Origin: Pasteurella bettyae CCUG 2042
GTDB taxonomy: Bacteria > Pseudomonadota > Gammaproteobacteria > Enterobacterales > Pasteurellaceae
Assembly: GCF_000262245.1 (NCBI RefSeq)
Contig: NZ_AJSX01000036.1
Coordinates: 19,216-83,215 of the forward strand
Direction: 5' to 3'
Length of the DNA stretch: 64,000 nucleotides
Positions 35,910-47,004 of the stretch are shown one piece after another; the stretch's first letter is position 1, and every line of letters begins with the position of its first letter. A model generated the notes under the pieces. The model was not told where the DNA came from, made no database searches, and was given only the letters and a program-made list of their open reading frames with translations. Both the position numbers and the translations under genes were made by a program.

Positions 35910-37088
35910 CTAAACACCCAAAATCTCCCCAATAAACTCCCTAACCCCCAAACACTTCACCCCATTCACACTATTTCCATCAAATTCATCAAGCGTAACC
36001 ACATATTTTGGATAATTATCTTGAATTTTTAATAGATTACCAAATTCTCGCTCGGCAGTTTTTTCGCTATCAATGGTTAAAGCGACTTGTACATAAATCC
36101 GCTCGCCATTTTTATCCGCAACAAAATCAATCTCTTGAGCATTTAATCCGCCAATTTTGACAGTGAAACCAGCAATTTTTAAATGATGAAACACCATATT
36201 TTCCAATATTTTGGCACGGTCAGAAATACGATAACCAATCAAGCTGTTTCTAACCCCTAAATCTTCAAAATAATATTTTTCACCAATTTCAAAAATGCGT
36301 TTTCCTTCAATGTCATAGCGTTGTACTTTGTGAATTAAAAAAGCATTATTCAAATATTCGGTATAATTTTGCACTTGACTATTGGATATATTGATTTTTT
36401 GTGATTTTAGAAAATCGCTGATTTTTTTGGCAGAAAATAAATTACCAATATTACCTGCTAAAAATTGTGTTAATTGTTCTAAAAACAAACCATTACGAAT
36501 GTTATAGCGATTAACAATATCTCGCACAACAATAGTTGAATAAATATTTTTTAAATATTCAAAAATAATTTCATCTTGCAATGGAAATTCTTTTAAAAAC
36601 GGCAATCCGCCATATTTAAAATATAAATTCAAGGATTTAGCATTATCATCTAATCGCATAAATTCCAAAAATTCAACATAAGACAAACTGTAAATTTGAA
36701 TTTCAATCGCTCGCCCACTCAATGAACCTGCAATGTCTTTGGATAATAAATTGGCATTTGAACCCGTACAATATAAATCCAATTCATCGTCCAATAATAA
36801 TGATCGTAAGGCATTTTCAAATTCGCTAATTTCTTGAATTTCATCAATAAAAATATAATTTTTTACGCCAGGTTTTTTATTTTCTAAAATAAAATCCGAT
36901 AATTCTTGGGCAGTTTTAATAGGGGAAAATGTTAAATCTTCTTTATTGATATAAATGATATGGGCGGAATTATCTGATTGTTTAATTTTTTCCATCAGTT
37001 GTAATAACAGATAGCTCTTACCAACACGACGTTGTCCCGTGATGACTTTAATCAATTTTTTGCCGATAAATGGCGTGATTTTCTCCAA
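35910..37088 (-). CDS. AAA ATPase with DUF4143 domain
   Basis: A 392-residue protein with Walker A GQRRVGKSYLLLQL near the N-terminus, Walker B YIFIDEIQEI, and the sensor segment LYCTGSNANLLSKDIAGSLSGR, followed by a winged-helix region (LFSAKKISDFLKSQKINISNSQVQNYTEYL). The C-terminal DUF4143-type nuclease-like domain contains GGLNAQEIDFVADKNGERIYVQVAL, a PD-(D/E)xK-like arrangement. Members of this family are common in accessory islands; no role has been settled. Very AT-rich coding and no uptake signal point to import with the hsd genes. Confidence 0.85.
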   Translation of the reverse strand: MEKITPFIGKKLIKVITGQRRVGKSYLLLQLMEKIKQSDNSAHIIYINKEDLTFSPIKTAQELSDFILENKKPGVKNYIFIDEIQEISEFENALRSLLLDDELDLYCTGSNANLLSKDIAGSLSGRAIEIQIYSLSYVEFLEFMRLDDNAKSLNLYFKYGGLPFLKEFPLQDEIIFEYLKNIYSTIVVRDIVNRYNIRNGLFLEQLTQFLAGNIGNLFSAKKISDFLKSQKINISNSQVQNYTEYLNNAFLIHKVQRYDIEGKRIFEIGEKYYFEDLGVRNSLIGYRISDRAKILENMVFHHLKIAGFTVKIGGLNAQEIDFVADKNGERIYVQVALTIDSEKTAEREFGNLLKIQDNYPKYVVTLDEFDGNSVNGVKCLGVREFIGEILGV

Positions 37089-37722
37089 ATATTGTTTGCG
37101 AAAGATGAGATTTTACATAAATTTCAATCAAATTATTATGGGTATAGATAAAATCTTATCCTAATTTAAAAAAAAAATTTCTACTATACTAAAAACTTTA
37201 TTCAAAATTAAATTAGATTTTAGGTATATTAAAAACTTTAAATTTAAAAAAGTAGCCACTTTAAAGATACTAATTTCATCAACATAATTTCAGCGTTCGG
37301 TGTTCAAGAAAATCTGTTTTTGTTGATACCGTATCGGGATTATCTGTAATCATAAGGCATTCAGCCTGAAAATATGATTTATTTCAATTTGGAAAATTTT
37401 GACTATCAATGCGTAAAAAGTGCGGACGATTTTCCCAATAATGGGAATGTGTCAGGAAAGTAGATAGATTAACTCGTAGGATTAGGCATTTTTGAAAAAT
37501 GAAGTTAAACAAAGAAAATTTCTAAATTAACATTGAGTTTTATCGGTTATTGATGGGCTGGCGAGAAGATGAAAAATAAAATCGACTACCCCTAAGTCGC
37601 TTTTATTTACTTAATTTTTACGCAAATTTACCAATGCATCAGGCTTAATATCGCTAATGCATTGGTTGGTCTTGAAATAAGCTTTTAAGGTATAAAAAAT
37701 TATATTCTCTTTTTCCTATAGA
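37089..37722. other. 630-bp intergenic region at the right edge of the island
   Basis: No supported gene. It contains an AT-rich leader of the ATPase gene, an uptake-signal variant near 37428 (AAAAGTGCGGACG), a short hairpin CGACT/AGTCG (37580s) and the inverted repeat CCAATGCAT/ATGCATTGG (37632-37665). TTCAGCCTGAA near 37366 is a shortened form of the Neisseriaceae-type word. The island boundary is therefore somewhere in this stretch. Confidence 0.6.
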
Positions 37723-38733
37723 TTATTCAGCTACAGGTACAAAACCTACTGCTTTGTAAACTTTGTCTAGAGTGGCTTTTGCACGAGCACGCGCTTTTTT
37801 TGCACCTTCGGCTGCAATTTTGTTAAGTAGCTCTTCATTATTGCGGTAGTGATAGAAACGTTCTTGTAATGTCGTTAACATTGCAACCACTTCATCTGCG
37901 ACCGCTGTTTTTAAGTGGCCGTACATTTGCCCTTCAAACTCTTTTTCCAATTGCGGAATTGATTTATCTGTGATCACAGAAAGTATTTCCAATAAGTTAG
38001 ATACGCCAGCTTTATTTTTTACATCATGTTTTACTACAGGTGGTTCATCGCCATCTGTCATAGCGCGTTTGATTTTTTTCGCTACTGATTTTGGATCTTC
38101 TAATAAGGTGATAACGTTATTACGGTTATCATCTGATTTAGACATTTTTTTCTCAGGATCTTGTAATGCCATAATGCGAGCACCTGCTTTTGGAATGAAT
38201 GCTTCAGGAATCACGAATTGATCTTCGCCATACAAGGCATTAAAACGCTGTGCGATATCACGTGTAATTTCTAAATGTTGACGTTGATCTTCGCCAACAG
38301 GGACTTGCGCAGCTTGATATAACAAAATATCCGCAGCCATTAAGACTGGATAGGTGAATAAACCCACATTAATATTTTCTGCATAACGTGCTGATTTATC
38401 TTTAAATTGAGTCATGCGGCTCATTTCACCAAAATAGGTATAACAATTTAACACCCAGCTAAGTTGAACATGCTCTGGAACATGAGATTGAATGAAAATT
38501 GTACTTTTAGCAGGATCAATACCACAAGCTAAATAAAGTGCTAAGACATCTAACGTAGCTTTACGCAGTTTTTCTGGGTCTTGACGTACCGTAATTGCAT
38601 GTAAGTCAACAATACAAAATAAGCAGTCGTAGTCATCTTGCATTTTTACCCATTGGCGTAATGCACCAAGGTAGTTACCGATAGTTAATTCACCTGATGG
38701 CTGAACGCCACTTAAGACAACTGGTTTAGTCAT
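37723..38733 (-). CDS. trpS: Tryptophanyl-tRNA synthetase
   Basis: Class I synthetase charging tRNA-Trp. The 336-residue protein has the HIGH-type motif [14 protein letters not shown], the DLHAITVR segment of the Trp site, [26 protein letters not shown] with the KMSKS loop, and a C-terminal anticodon-binding helical part. The start is the second ATG (38733), which lies 8 bp after AAGGA. The first ATG at 38739 is too close to it. It lies at the end of the rpe-gph-trpS series on the minus strand. Confidence 0.96.
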   Translation of the reverse strand: MTKPVVLSGVQPSGELTIGNYLGALRQWVKMQDDYDCLFCIVDLHAITVRQDPEKLRKATLDVLALYLACGIDPAKSTIFIQSHVPEHVQLSWVLNCYTYFGEMSRMTQFKDKSARYAENINVGLFTYPVLMAADILLYQAAQVPVGEDQRQHLEITRDIAQRFNALYGEDQFVIPEAFIPKAGARIMALQDPEKKMSKSDDNRNNVITLLEDPKSVAKKIKRAMTDGDEPPVVKHDVKNKAGVSNLLEILSVITDKSIPQLEKEFEGQMYGHLKTAVADEVVAMLTTLQERFYHYRNNEELLNKIAAEGAKKARARAKATLDKVYKAVGFVPVAE

Positions 38734-38779
38734 TATCATGTTCCTTAAATTTTTCTTTTTTGAACCGCACTTTTGGCGA

Positions 38780-39454
38780 TTATAAAATAGTTAGTAGATC
38801 TGCAAAATTATCAAAGACCCAATCAGGGTGAGAATCAGCAATAGGAATATTATAATTATACCCATAAGTTAAGCCAACTGCAGGACAACCCGCAGAATGT
38901 GCAGCAAGAATGTCATTTTTTGAATCACCGACAAATAATATTTGGTGTGGGTATAAACCAAATTTACCACATAAATAATATAATGGTGCTGGGTGAGGTT
39001 TGATCGCAGGCAAGGATTGTCCACCAAGCATTTCACTAAATAAATGGTCGATACCAAAAGCAGATAACACAGGTTGTACATGACGAGTTGGTTTATTGGT
39101 TACAACAGCTAAAATAAAACCTTGTGCTTTTAATTTTTCTAATGTGGTTTTAACGTTTGGATAAAGGCGGCTAATATTACATAAATTCTCACCATAAAAA
39201 TAATTAAACCGTTCTTTTAGTTTACTAATTTCGCTTTTAGTTAAGCTTTTACCTGATTGTTCTTTTGCCCAAGTTAATGCTCGCTGAATTAAAATATCAG
39301 CACCATTACCGATCCAAGTTAGAACTAATTCTTCTGAAGCTTGTGGTAAATCAAATTCTTGTAATGCACTATTTACGGAAAGTGCTAAATCAGGCAGGCT
39401 ATTGACTAAAGTTCCGTCTAGATCAAAACCGATTAATTTAAATTGTAAACTCAT
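38780..39454 (-). CDS. gph: Phosphoglycolate phosphatase
   Basis: HAD-superfamily phosphatase that removes 2-phosphoglycolate formed during DNA repair. The 224-residue protein has the nucleophile motif [11 protein letters not shown], motif II (LAVVTNKP), [10 protein letters not shown] with the Lys, and [16 protein letters not shown] with motif III/IV Asp. It follows rpe by 16 bp and precedes trpS by 46 bp. The rpe-gph-trpS order is conserved in enterobacteria (dam-rpe-gph-trpS). Confidence 0.93.
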   Translation of the reverse strand: MSLQFKLIGFDLDGTLVNSLPDLALSVNSALQEFDLPQASEELVLTWIGNGADILIQRALTWAKEQSGKSLTKSEISKLKERFNYFYGENLCNISRLYPNVKTTLEKLKAQGFILAVVTNKPTRHVQPVLSAFGIDHLFSEMLGGQSLPAIKPHPAPLYYLCGKFGLYPHQILFVGDSKNDILAAHSAGCPAVGLTYGYNYNIPIADSHPDWVFDNFADLLTIL

Positions 39455-39470
39455 TACTTATCCTTATTAA

Positions 39471-40145
39471 TTATTTTTGAATTTGGCTTAATTGCTGGCG
39501 CATTTCTTGGATGACTTTTTGATAATCAGGTTGGTCAAAAATAGCTGAACCCGCTACAAACATATCTGCACCCGCTGCGGCAATCTGAGCAATATTATTC
39601 ACTTTCACTCCACCATCTACTTCAAGGCGAATATCTAAGCCACTTTCATCAATACGTTTACGCGCTTCTTTTAATTTATTTAAGGTTCCAGGAATAAAAG
39701 ATTGCCCACCAAAGCCAGGATTTACCGACATTAATAAAATCACATCAATTTTATCCATAACATAATCTAAATAGCTCAGTGGCGTCGCAGGATTGAAAAC
39801 TAAACCAGCTTTACATCCATGATCACGAATTAGCTGTAAACTGCGATCAATATGTTCTGAAGCTTCTGGATGGAATGTAATATAATTAGCTCCCGCTTTC
39901 GCAAAATCGGGAATGATACGATCAACAGGTTTCACCATGAGATGAACATCAATAGGCGCTTCAATGCCATAATCACGTAATGCTTTGCATACTGCGGGAC
40001 CAAAAGTGAGATTAGGCACATAATGATTATCCATCACATCAAAATGAATCACATCTGCCCCACTATTTAATACATGTTTAACATCTTCCCCTAAACGAGC
40101 AAGATCCGCAGACAGAATTGAAGGAGCAATTAAATAAGGCTTCAT
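39471..40145 (-). CDS. rpe: Ribulose-phosphate 3-epimerase
   Basis: Pentose phosphate enzyme interconverting ribulose-5-phosphate and xylulose-5-phosphate. The 224-residue TIM barrel has [41 protein letters not shown] and [14 protein letters not shown], all family signatures including the metal-binding His and Asp. The first gene of the rpe-gph-trpS group, with a GAGG site upstream. Confidence 0.96.
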   Translation of the reverse strand: MKPYLIAPSILSADLARLGEDVKHVLNSGADVIHFDVMDNHYVPNLTFGPAVCKALRDYGIEAPIDVHLMVKPVDRIIPDFAKAGANYITFHPEASEHIDRSLQLIRDHGCKAGLVFNPATPLSYLDYVMDKIDVILLMSVNPGFGGQSFIPGTLNKLKEARKRIDESGLDIRLEVDGGVKVNNIAQIAAAGADMFVAGSAIFDQPDYQKVIQEMRQQLSQIQK

Positions 40146-40285
40146 GGTTACCTCGCTAAGTCATTAATAATGCTAGTAGTGTACTACGTTATAAGGCTAA
40201 AATTAAGGAAATAATGTTGAATTCTTATCTTTACTTTATAAAATAACTGGATCATTTCAATCCGTTGATAATAATGAGGTATGTT

Positions 40286-40915
40286 ATGGAAATCTTTATG
40301 CGAGGATTTCTTGTTTGTGGTAGTTTGATCATTGCTATTGGTGCACAGAATGCTTTTGTACTAAAACAGGGTTTACTTAAAAGAAAGGTATTTACCGTCT
40401 CTTTTACATGTTTTCTTTGTGATGTGATTTTGATTTCATTGGGTGTATTAGGCTTAGGAAGTTTAATTAGTGAAAGCCCAATGGCCACTGTCGCTTTAGC
40501 TATTGTCGGTACGGTCTTTTTGTTAGTTTATGGTGCGAGAGCATTTCGTTCGGCTTTAACAGGATTATCCGCTTTACAACTGAGTTCAAATCCAGACTCA
40601 GATATTGATTCTACTTGGAAATCAATCTTAGCGACGCTAGCTGTTACGCTATTAAATCCTCATGTGTATTTAGACTGTTTTGCCATCATTGGTGGAATAT
40701 CTGGTACTTTAACCGCAGCGGAAAAGCCTATTTTTTTATTAGGTGCGATAACCACATCTTTCCTCTGGTTCTTTAGCTTAGGCTATGGTGCACGTTTATT
40801 AATTCCATTATTTAAACATCCAATTACTTGGCGGATTCTAGATTTTCTGATTGGCATTGTGATGTGGTTAATTGCTTATCATTTAGCAGAATATGCATAT
40901 GAATTGATACTGTAA
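40286..40915 (+). CDS. argO: LysE/ArgO-family basic amino acid exporter
   Basis: An inner-membrane exporter of about six helices. The 209-residue protein has the family signature LIIAIGAQNAFVLKQGL in helix 1, FLCDVILISLGVLG, and LLNPHVYLDCFAIIGG with the conserved Asn-Pro-His. LysE and ArgO export lysine or arginine. Of three nearby ATG codons I chose 40286, which has TGAGG 7 bp upstream. It is a single gene, divergent from rpe. No LysG/ArgP regulator is beside it. Confidence 0.88.
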   Translation: MEIFMRGFLVCGSLIIAIGAQNAFVLKQGLLKRKVFTVSFTCFLCDVILISLGVLGLGSLISESPMATVALAIVGTVFLLVYGARAFRSALTGLSALQLSSNPDSDIDSTWKSILATLAVTLLNPHVYLDCFAIIGGISGTLTAAEKPIFLLGAITTSFLWFFSLGYGARLLIPLFKHPITWRILDFLIGIVMWLIAYHLAEYAYELIL

Positions 40916-41056
40916 CGCATAAAAAGTGCGGTAGATTTTCTAAAAATTTAATGCATCTTGGGCTAAATTACTGCTCGCCCTCAGATTTTATCTTTTTAAT
41001 TAAAAAAGAGCGATCAAAATGACCGCTCCTACAGCTTTCCGAGTATATTAAAAAAA

Positions 41057-42535
41057 TTAACCAGCGACCGCAATACGTTTCATATCAGTCATATAACCAC
41101 GTAATTCTTGACCGATTAATTCAACAGGATGGTTACGGATTTCATCATTCACTTCACGTAAAGTCACGTTGTCGATTAGCACAGTTGGTGTTGGTTCACC
41201 TAAATCGCCTTTTTGTAAGTTAGGAATAATTTCTTTTGCTAAAATTGGTGTTGCTACATGAGAGAACAAATAGTTACCATATTCTGCGGTATCTGAAATA
41301 ACCACATTCATTTCATATAAACGTTTACGAGCGATGGTATTAGCAATTAATGGTAACTCGTGTAATGATTCATAATATGCAGATTCTTCATAAATCCCAC
41401 TTGCAACCATTGCATCAAATGCCATCTCAACACCTGCTTTAACCATTGCAACCATTAATACACCGTTATCAAAATATTCTTGTTCACTAATTTTGCCTTC
41501 ATATTTAGGTGCATTTTCAAAAGCGGTTTTTGCCGTCTCTTCACGCCATGTTAATAGATCTTTATCATTATTTGCCCAGTCCGCCATCATCGTTGATGAA
41601 AACTGACCACTAATAATATCGTCCATGTGTTTTAAATATAAGAAGCTCAAATGTTCTTTAATTTGTTCTGAAAGTTCGAACGCTCTGAGTTTAGCACTGT
41701 TTGATAAGCGATCCATCATTAATGTGATGCCACCTTGTTTCAACGCTTCAGTAATGGTTTCCCAACCGAATTGGATTAATTTACCGGCATATGCAGGATC
41801 TTTTCCATCTGCAACTAATTTGTCATAACATGCGATTGAACCAGCTTGTAACATACCACAAAGAATCGTTTGTTCACCCATTAAGTCAGATTTCACTTCA
41901 GCTACGAATGAAGATTCTAGTACACCTGCACGGTCACCACCGGTTGCACTCGCCCAAGCTTTCGCAATCGCCATACCTTCACCACGAGGATCATTGGCTG
42001 GATGAACAGCAATTAATGTAGGCACACCGAAACCACGTTTGTATTCTTCACGCACTTCTGTACCTGGGCATTTCGGCGCTGACATCACAACAGTGATATC
42101 TTCACGGATTTTTTCACCTTCTTCAACAATGTTGAAACCATGAGAATAACCAAATGCCGAATCTTTTTTCATTAATGGCATAACATCTGCCACGACTTTT
42201 GAATGTTGTTTATCTGGCGTTAAGTTGATCACTAAATCTGCCGTTGGGATTAATTCTTCATATGTACCCACTTTAAAACCATTTTCTGTCGCACGTTGGA
42301 ATGAAACTCGCTTTTCCGCAATTGCTGCTGCACGTAATGCATAGCTTACATCTAAACCAGAATCGCGCATATTTAACCCTTGATTTAAACCTTGCGCACC
42401 ACAACCAACGATGACAATTTTCTTACCTTTTAAGTAGTTACAACCTTCTGCAAATTCAGCACGGTCCATAAAACGACAACGGCCTAATTGGTCAAGTTTT
42501 TGACGTAAATTTAGAGTATTGAAATAATTAGACAT
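41057..42535 (-). CDS. ilvC: Ketol-acid reductoisomerase (class II, long form)
   Basis: NADPH enzyme of branched-chain amino acid synthesis that isomerises and reduces acetolactate. At 492 residues it is the long class II type of enterobacteria with a duplicated knotted domain. It shows the Rossmann motif [37 protein letters not shown] and [14 protein letters not shown] with the metal-binding Asp and Glu. It is divergent from ilvY, whose product activates it when acetolactate accumulates. Confidence 0.97.
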   Translation of the reverse strand: MSNYFNTLNLRQKLDQLGRCRFMDRAEFAEGCNYLKGKKIVIVGCGAQGLNQGLNMRDSGLDVSYALRAAAIAEKRVSFQRATENGFKVGTYEELIPTADLVINLTPDKQHSKVVADVMPLMKKDSAFGYSHGFNIVEEGEKIREDITVVMSAPKCPGTEVREEYKRGFGVPTLIAVHPANDPRGEGMAIAKAWASATGGDRAGVLESSFVAEVKSDLMGEQTILCGMLQAGSIACYDKLVADGKDPAYAGKLIQFGWETITEALKQGGITLMMDRLSNSAKLRAFELSEQIKEHLSFLYLKHMDDIISGQFSSTMMADWANNDKDLLTWREETAKTAFENAPKYEGKISEQEYFDNGVLMVAMVKAGVEMAFDAMVASGIYEESAYYESLHELPLIANTIARKRLYEMNVVISDTAEYGNYLFSHVATPILAKEIIPNLQKGDLGEPTPTVLIDNVTLREVNDEIRNHPVELIGQELRGYMTDMKRIAVAG

Positions 42536-42664
42536 TGATTGCTCCTCGCATCAGCTTGTTTGGTAAGTTGTATTATGTTTAGTTTGCATACTGTTTTTAT
42601 ATATTATGTAAACGATTATACGCTTTCTTTATATTGCGTAAATTGATATTATCGGAACTTAATA

Positions 42665-42679
42665 TTGCAATTATTGCAA
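42665..42679. promoter_or_regulatory. IlvY operator-like palindrome
   Basis: TTGCAAT-T-ATTGCAA is a perfect palindrome in the gap between the divergent ilvC and ilvY genes, 20 bp from the ilvY start. A looser partner (ATTGCGTAAAT) lies near 42633. IlvY of Escherichia coli binds tandem TTGCAA-type operators in the same gap. Confidence 0.7.
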
Positions 42680-42698
42680 CATAAATTAAGGAGTCTTT

Positions 42699-43580
42699 AT
42701 GGATTTTAATGATCTCAAATTGTTTCTGCATTTATCTGAATCAAAAAACTTTAGTAAAACTGCGGTACAAAACCATATGTCCACTTCAACTCTCTCTCGT
42801 CAAATCCAACGCATGGAAGAGGAATTGGGAGAGCCTTTATTTTTACGAGATAATCGCCGTGTAGCGCTGACAGACTGCGGTGAGAAATTCCAAATTTTTG
42901 CAAAACAAAACTGGTATCAATGGCAACAATTCAAACAACAATTACAGATAGATAAAACCCAATTATCAGGAGAACTCCGATTATTCTGCTCAGTCACGGC
43001 ATCTTATAGTCATTTACCGAAAATCATTGAAAAATTCCGAACGCATTATCCCTTCGTAGAAATTAAATTAATGACAGGCGATCCCGCCTCGGCGCTAGGT
43101 TTAGTACAATCACAAACAGTGGATTTAGCCATTGCTGGGAAACCTGATAATTTACCGAGCTCTATTGCTTTTCATAAAATTGATGACTTAGAATTGTCAT
43201 TAATTGCCCCTCGTATTGCTTGTCCTGCCACATATTTACTGCAACAAAATCCTATTGATTGGCAACAAATGCCTTTTATTTTCCCTGAGCAAGGCCATGC
43301 TCGTCAGCGAATTGAATATTGGCTAAACGTACATAAAAAAATTAAACATCCTAAAATCTATGCTACGGTTGCAGGCCATGAAGGAATTGTGCCAATGGTT
43401 GCGCTAGGCTGTGGCTTGGCGATGTTGCCTGATGCCGTGATAAAAAATAGCCCGATTGGTTCACAAGTATCAATCTTTCAATTAGATAATCCTGTTGCGC
43501 CTTTTGAACTTGGAGTGTGTGTACAGAAAAAATATCTTCAGCAACCTTTAATCAGAGCATTTTGGGAAACTTTAGAATAA
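42699..43580 (+). CDS. ilvY: LysR-type activator IlvY
   Basis: A 293-residue LysR regulator with the helix-turn-helix LKLFLHLSESKNFSKTAVQNHMSTSTLSRQIQRMEEEL (about residues 6-43) and a co-inducer domain. Divergent placement beside ilvC identifies it as the acetolactate-responsive activator of ilvC. The segment GHEGIVPMVALGCGLAMLP is typical of IlvY. It should repress itself through the operator at 42665-42679. Confidence 0.93.
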   Translation: MDFNDLKLFLHLSESKNFSKTAVQNHMSTSTLSRQIQRMEEELGEPLFLRDNRRVALTDCGEKFQIFAKQNWYQWQQFKQQLQIDKTQLSGELRLFCSVTASYSHLPKIIEKFRTHYPFVEIKLMTGDPASALGLVQSQTVDLAIAGKPDNLPSSIAFHKIDDLELSLIAPRIACPATYLLQQNPIDWQQMPFIFPEQGHARQRIEYWLNVHKKIKHPKIYATVAGHEGIVPMVALGCGLAMLPDAVIKNSPIGSQVSIFQLDNPVAPFELGVCVQKKYLQQPLIRAFWETLE

Positions 43581-43613
43581 TTAATACATAAAAATTTGTA
43601 AAAATAATTGCAA

Positions 43614-43635
43614 TTATGCGACTAAGATCGCAAAA
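43614..43635 (+). promoter_or_regulatory. CRP-S (Sxy-dependent CRP) site of dprA
   Basis: TTATGCGACTAAGATCGCAAAA, with TGCGA/TCGCA half sites instead of TGTGA/TCACA, is the mark of the competence-type CRP sites of Haemophilus. It ends about 90 bp before dprA, where the same gene carries a CRP-S site in Haemophilus influenzae. Confidence 0.8.
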
Positions 43636-43724
43636 AGAATAAAAAAATTGCCTAAAAATTTTCCCAAAATTTACCGCACTTTATAATTCTTAATCTAATC
43701 GCTTGATAACCTACGGTAAATTTT

Positions 43725-44816
43725 ATGGATAAAACCACGGAAATATTACTCCGTCTGATGCAGGTACCAAAACTCGGTAGTCGCTATATTCAACAAATGC
43801 TTCATCATATTAATTTACAGACCTTACAAGATTATGATGCTGAACAATTACATCATATGGGCTGGGATGAAAAACAAATTCAAGCATGGTTTCATCCTAA
43901 TATGAAATACCTTGAACCCGCTTACCGTTGGGCAGAACAGGCAGATCAACAGATTATTCATCTTCAACAAGCCAGCTATCCCGAGCTGTTAAAACAAATT
44001 AATAGTGCGCCACCAATATTATTTATTAAAGGAAATATTGATACTTTACATCAGCCTCAAATTGCCATGGTGGGTAGCCGTAATTGTTCTGATTATGGCG
44101 AATACTGGGCAAAATATTTTGCCTCTGAGCTCTCCTTAGCAGGGCTTATCATTACCAGTGGACTAGCCCTGGGGATTGATGGGTTTTGCCACCGAGCAGT
44201 AGTAGAACAACAAGGTCAAACTATTGCGGTAATTGGCTCTGGCTTATCACATATTTATCCAAGTCGACATAAAAAATTAGCTCAACAAATTATTGAAAAT
44301 CAAGGCGCATTAATTTCTGAATTTTTTCCCACTCATCCACCTTTAGCAGAAAATTTTCCTCGCCGTAATCGGATTATTAGTGGCTTATCCTTAGGCACCT
44401 TAATTGTCGAAGCCAGTGAACGCAGCGGTTCATTAATAACAGCCAATTATGCGGTGGAACAAAATCGAGAGGTGTTTGCTATCCCTGGCCATATTCAAAA
44501 TCAATCTAGCCAAGGTTGCCATAAATTGATCCAGCAAGGTGCAATGTTAGTTGAACAAGTTTCAGATATTTTAGAAAACTTACCGCACTTTTCAGCGGCC
44601 TATTCATTATCCCCACGCCCAAAATTAACAATAAAAGAGAAACCGCTTCCCACTTATCCTGAATTATACAAACATATTTCTAGTGTTCCTATTAGCATTG
44701 ATCATTTAGCTGAAAAAACAAATTTAACTATCAATGAATTATTAGTTCAACTGCTAGAACTTGAATTACAAGAATTAATTCAACAAGAAAATGGAAATTA
44801 TCTGCGGATTTTATAA
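43725..44816 (+). CDS. dprA: DNA processing protein DprA
   Basis: Cytoplasmic protein that loads RecA on incoming single-stranded DNA during transformation. The 363-residue protein has an N-terminal helical part, the Rossmann-like DprA core ([84 protein letters not shown]) and a C-terminal winged helix. A CRP-S site lies upstream. The gene is intact, unlike tfoX at the other end of the window, which should control it. Confidence 0.95.
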   Translation: MDKTTEILLRLMQVPKLGSRYIQQMLHHINLQTLQDYDAEQLHHMGWDEKQIQAWFHPNMKYLEPAYRWAEQADQQIIHLQQASYPELLKQINSAPPILFIKGNIDTLHQPQIAMVGSRNCSDYGEYWAKYFASELSLAGLIITSGLALGIDGFCHRAVVEQQGQTIAVIGSGLSHIYPSRHKKLAQQIIENQGALISEFFPTHPPLAENFPRRNRIISGLSLGTLIVEASERSGSLITANYAVEQNREVFAIPGHIQNQSSQGCHKLIQQGAMLVEQVSDILENLPHFSAAYSLSPRPKLTIKEKPLPTYPELYKHISSVPISIDHLAEKTNLTINELLVQLLELELQELIQQENGNYLRIL

Positions 44817-44906
44817 AAGCGTCGTATAGAATGTGATCTGTTTCAACTTTTTTTAACTTAAAAATTAGTAAGATATATAAAATTAAAATAAAAAAATGAG
44901 GTAACC

Positions 44907-45170
44907 ATGACAGAATCAGAACTTTTTCAAGAGGGTATTAACCTGATGTTCTCAGGTATGGGATTTGTAATCATCTTTTTACTTATTCTCATTTTTGCCA
45001 TTACTGGCATTTCAAAAATCATCACAAAATTATTCCTAGAAATAACGCCTATCATACCGCCTAATAAACCTATTTCAGCAACGCTCACTGCCACCAATGA
45101 GGTAGATAAGCTACGACCTATTATTGTTGCAGCAATTGCACATCATCGCCGTCAACAGGGCCTAAATTAA
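44907..45170 (+). CDS. oadG: Oxaloacetate decarboxylase gamma chain
   Basis: The small membrane subunit of the sodium-pumping oxaloacetate decarboxylase. At 87 residues it has one N-terminal transmembrane helix (GMGFVIIFLLILIFAITGI), then a Pro-rich linker and the C-terminal segment VDKLRPIIVAAIAHHRRQQ, which binds the catalytic zinc and the alpha chain. It is the first gene of oadG-oadA-oadB, with a GAGG site. Confidence 0.92.
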   Translation: MTESELFQEGINLMFSGMGFVIIFLLILIFAITGISKIITKLFLEITPIIPPNKPISATLTATNEVDKLRPIIVAAIAHHRRQQGLN

Positions 45171-45194
45171 TAATTCAACTAAAAGGATTTTATT

Positions 45195-46994
45195 ATGACT
45201 AAAAAAATTCAATTTACTGATGTTGTTCTTCGTGATGCACATCAATCTCTTTTTGCAACTCGTTTACGCCTAGATGATATGCTACCCATTGCCTCTGAAC
45301 TAGATAACATTGGTTATTGGTCATTAGAAGCCTGGGGAGGCGCAACATTTGATGCTTGTATCCGCTTTCTAGGTGAAGATCCATGGGTTCGTTTGCGTGA
45401 ATTAAAAAAAGCATTACCTAAAACCCCATTACAAATGTTACTTCGTGGTCAAAATTTATTAGGTTACCGCCACTATGCAGATGATGTGGTAGATAAATTC
45501 GTTGAACGCTGTGTTGCCAACGGTATGTCTGTATTCCGTGTATTTGATGCACTTAATGACCCTAGAAATATGCAACAAGCCTTAAAAGCAGTAAAAAAAC
45601 AAGGTGGTCATGCACAAGGTACATTAAGTTATACCACTAGCCCGGTTCATACATTAGATACTTGGCTAAATGTTACTGAACAATTATTAGAAATTGGTAT
45701 TGATAGCCTCGTCATAAAAGATATGTCAGGTATTTTAACCCCAATGGCAGCCTATGCATTAGTCAGTGCAATTAAACAACGTTACGATGTAGAACTTCAC
45801 TTACACTGCCATTCAACCACTGGTATGGCTGAAATGTCATTATTGAAAGCGATTGAAGCTGGAATAGATGGTATTGATACTTCGATTTCTTCAATGTCTG
45901 GTACTTATGGTCACCCAGCTACAGAAGCATTAGTCGCAACATTACAAGGCACTGAATACGATTCTGGTTTAGATATTCCTAGCCTAGAAAAAATCTCAGC
46001 ATACTTCCGAGATGTTCGTAAAAAATATGCAAAATTTGAAGGGCAATTACGTGGTACAGACAGTCGTATCTTAGTAGCACAAGTACCTGGAGGTATGTTA
46101 ACTAATCTGGAAAGCCAATTAAAACAACAAAATGCTTCAGATAAATTAGATGAAGTATTAAAGGAAATTCCGCGTGTACGCCAAGATTTAGGTTACATTC
46201 CATTAGTAACACCAACATCGCAAATTGTTGGTACGCAATCTGTAATTAACGTATTAATGGGTGAACGTTATAAAACGATTGCCAAAGAAACGGCAGGTAT
46301 TTTAAAAGGTGAATATGGTCGTACACCTGCACCAGTAAATGCTGAACTACAAGCTCGAGTATTAGAAGGTGGTCAACCTGTTACTGATCGCCCCGCCGAT
46401 CATATTGCACCAGAAATGGATAAATTAGCCGCAGAAGTGAAACAACAAGCGAAAGAAAAAGGCATTAAATTAGCAGATAATGAAATTGATGATATTTTAA
46501 TTGTTGCATTATTCCCACAAATTGGTCTTAAATTCTTAGAAAATAGAGGCAATCCAGAAGCATTTGAACCTGCCCCTACCGCGGCTTCTGCTGCACCTAA
46601 AGCAGCCCCTGTGACAACACCAAAAGCTCAAACAGGCTCAGCTGTTTATACTGTAGAACTTGAAGGAAAAGCATTTGTCGTTAAAGTCAGTGAAGGTGGG
46701 GATATCACGAATATTGCACCGACAGCAACACCTGTAGCAACAGCCCCTCAAGCAACACCATCACAAGCACCTATAGCATCTGGTACACCAGTAACGGCAC
46801 CAATGGCAGGGAATATTTGGAAAGTAGTTGCCACTGAAGGGCAAAAAGTCGCAGAAGGTGACGTGCTATTAATTCTTGAAGCAATGAAAATGGAAACTGA
46901 AATCCGTGCTGCTAAAGCGGGTACAGTTCAAGGTATTACTATTAAAGCAGGTGATACTGTTGCAGTGGGTGACACATTAATGACTTTAGCTTAA
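45195..46994 (+). CDS. oadA: Oxaloacetate decarboxylase alpha chain (biotin)
   Basis: Carboxyltransferase and biotin carrier subunit. The 599-residue protein has the zinc-site start [20 protein letters not shown], the [15 protein letters not shown] segment, [13 protein letters not shown], the association domain, a Pro/Ala-rich flexible linker (about residues 455-525) and the biotinyl domain with the EAMKMET site near the C-terminus. It takes CO2 from oxaloacetate and hands it to the beta chain, which pumps sodium out. Together with dcuB it fits fermentative citrate or malate use. Confidence 0.96.
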   Translation: MTKKIQFTDVVLRDAHQSLFATRLRLDDMLPIASELDNIGYWSLEAWGGATFDACIRFLGEDPWVRLRELKKALPKTPLQMLLRGQNLLGYRHYADDVVDKFVERCVANGMSVFRVFDALNDPRNMQQALKAVKKQGGHAQGTLSYTTSPVHTLDTWLNVTEQLLEIGIDSLVIKDMSGILTPMAAYALVSAIKQRYDVELHLHCHSTTGMAEMSLLKAIEAGIDGIDTSISSMSGTYGHPATEALVATLQGTEYDSGLDIPSLEKISAYFRDVRKKYAKFEGQLRGTDSRILVAQVPGGMLTNLESQLKQQNASDKLDEVLKEIPRVRQDLGYIPLVTPTSQIVGTQSVINVLMGERYKTIAKETAGILKGEYGRTPAPVNAELQARVLEGGQPVTDRPADHIAPEMDKLAAEVKQQAKEKGIKLADNEIDDILIVALFPQIGLKFLENRGNPEAFEPAPTAASAAPKAAPVTTPKAQTGSAVYTVELEGKAFVVKVSEGGDITNIAPTATPVATAPQATPSQAPIASGTPVTAPMAGNIWKVVATEGQKVAEGDVLLILEAMKMETEIRAAKAGTVQGITIKAGDTVAVGDTLMTLA

Positions 46995-47004
46995 GGGTGG
47001 TGGT

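Noticed and set aside
37540..37580. C-terminal end of a transposase (FYRLLMGWRED) in the intergenic region
   Set aside because: Only about 15 codons are open and I could not tie them to a known IS family.
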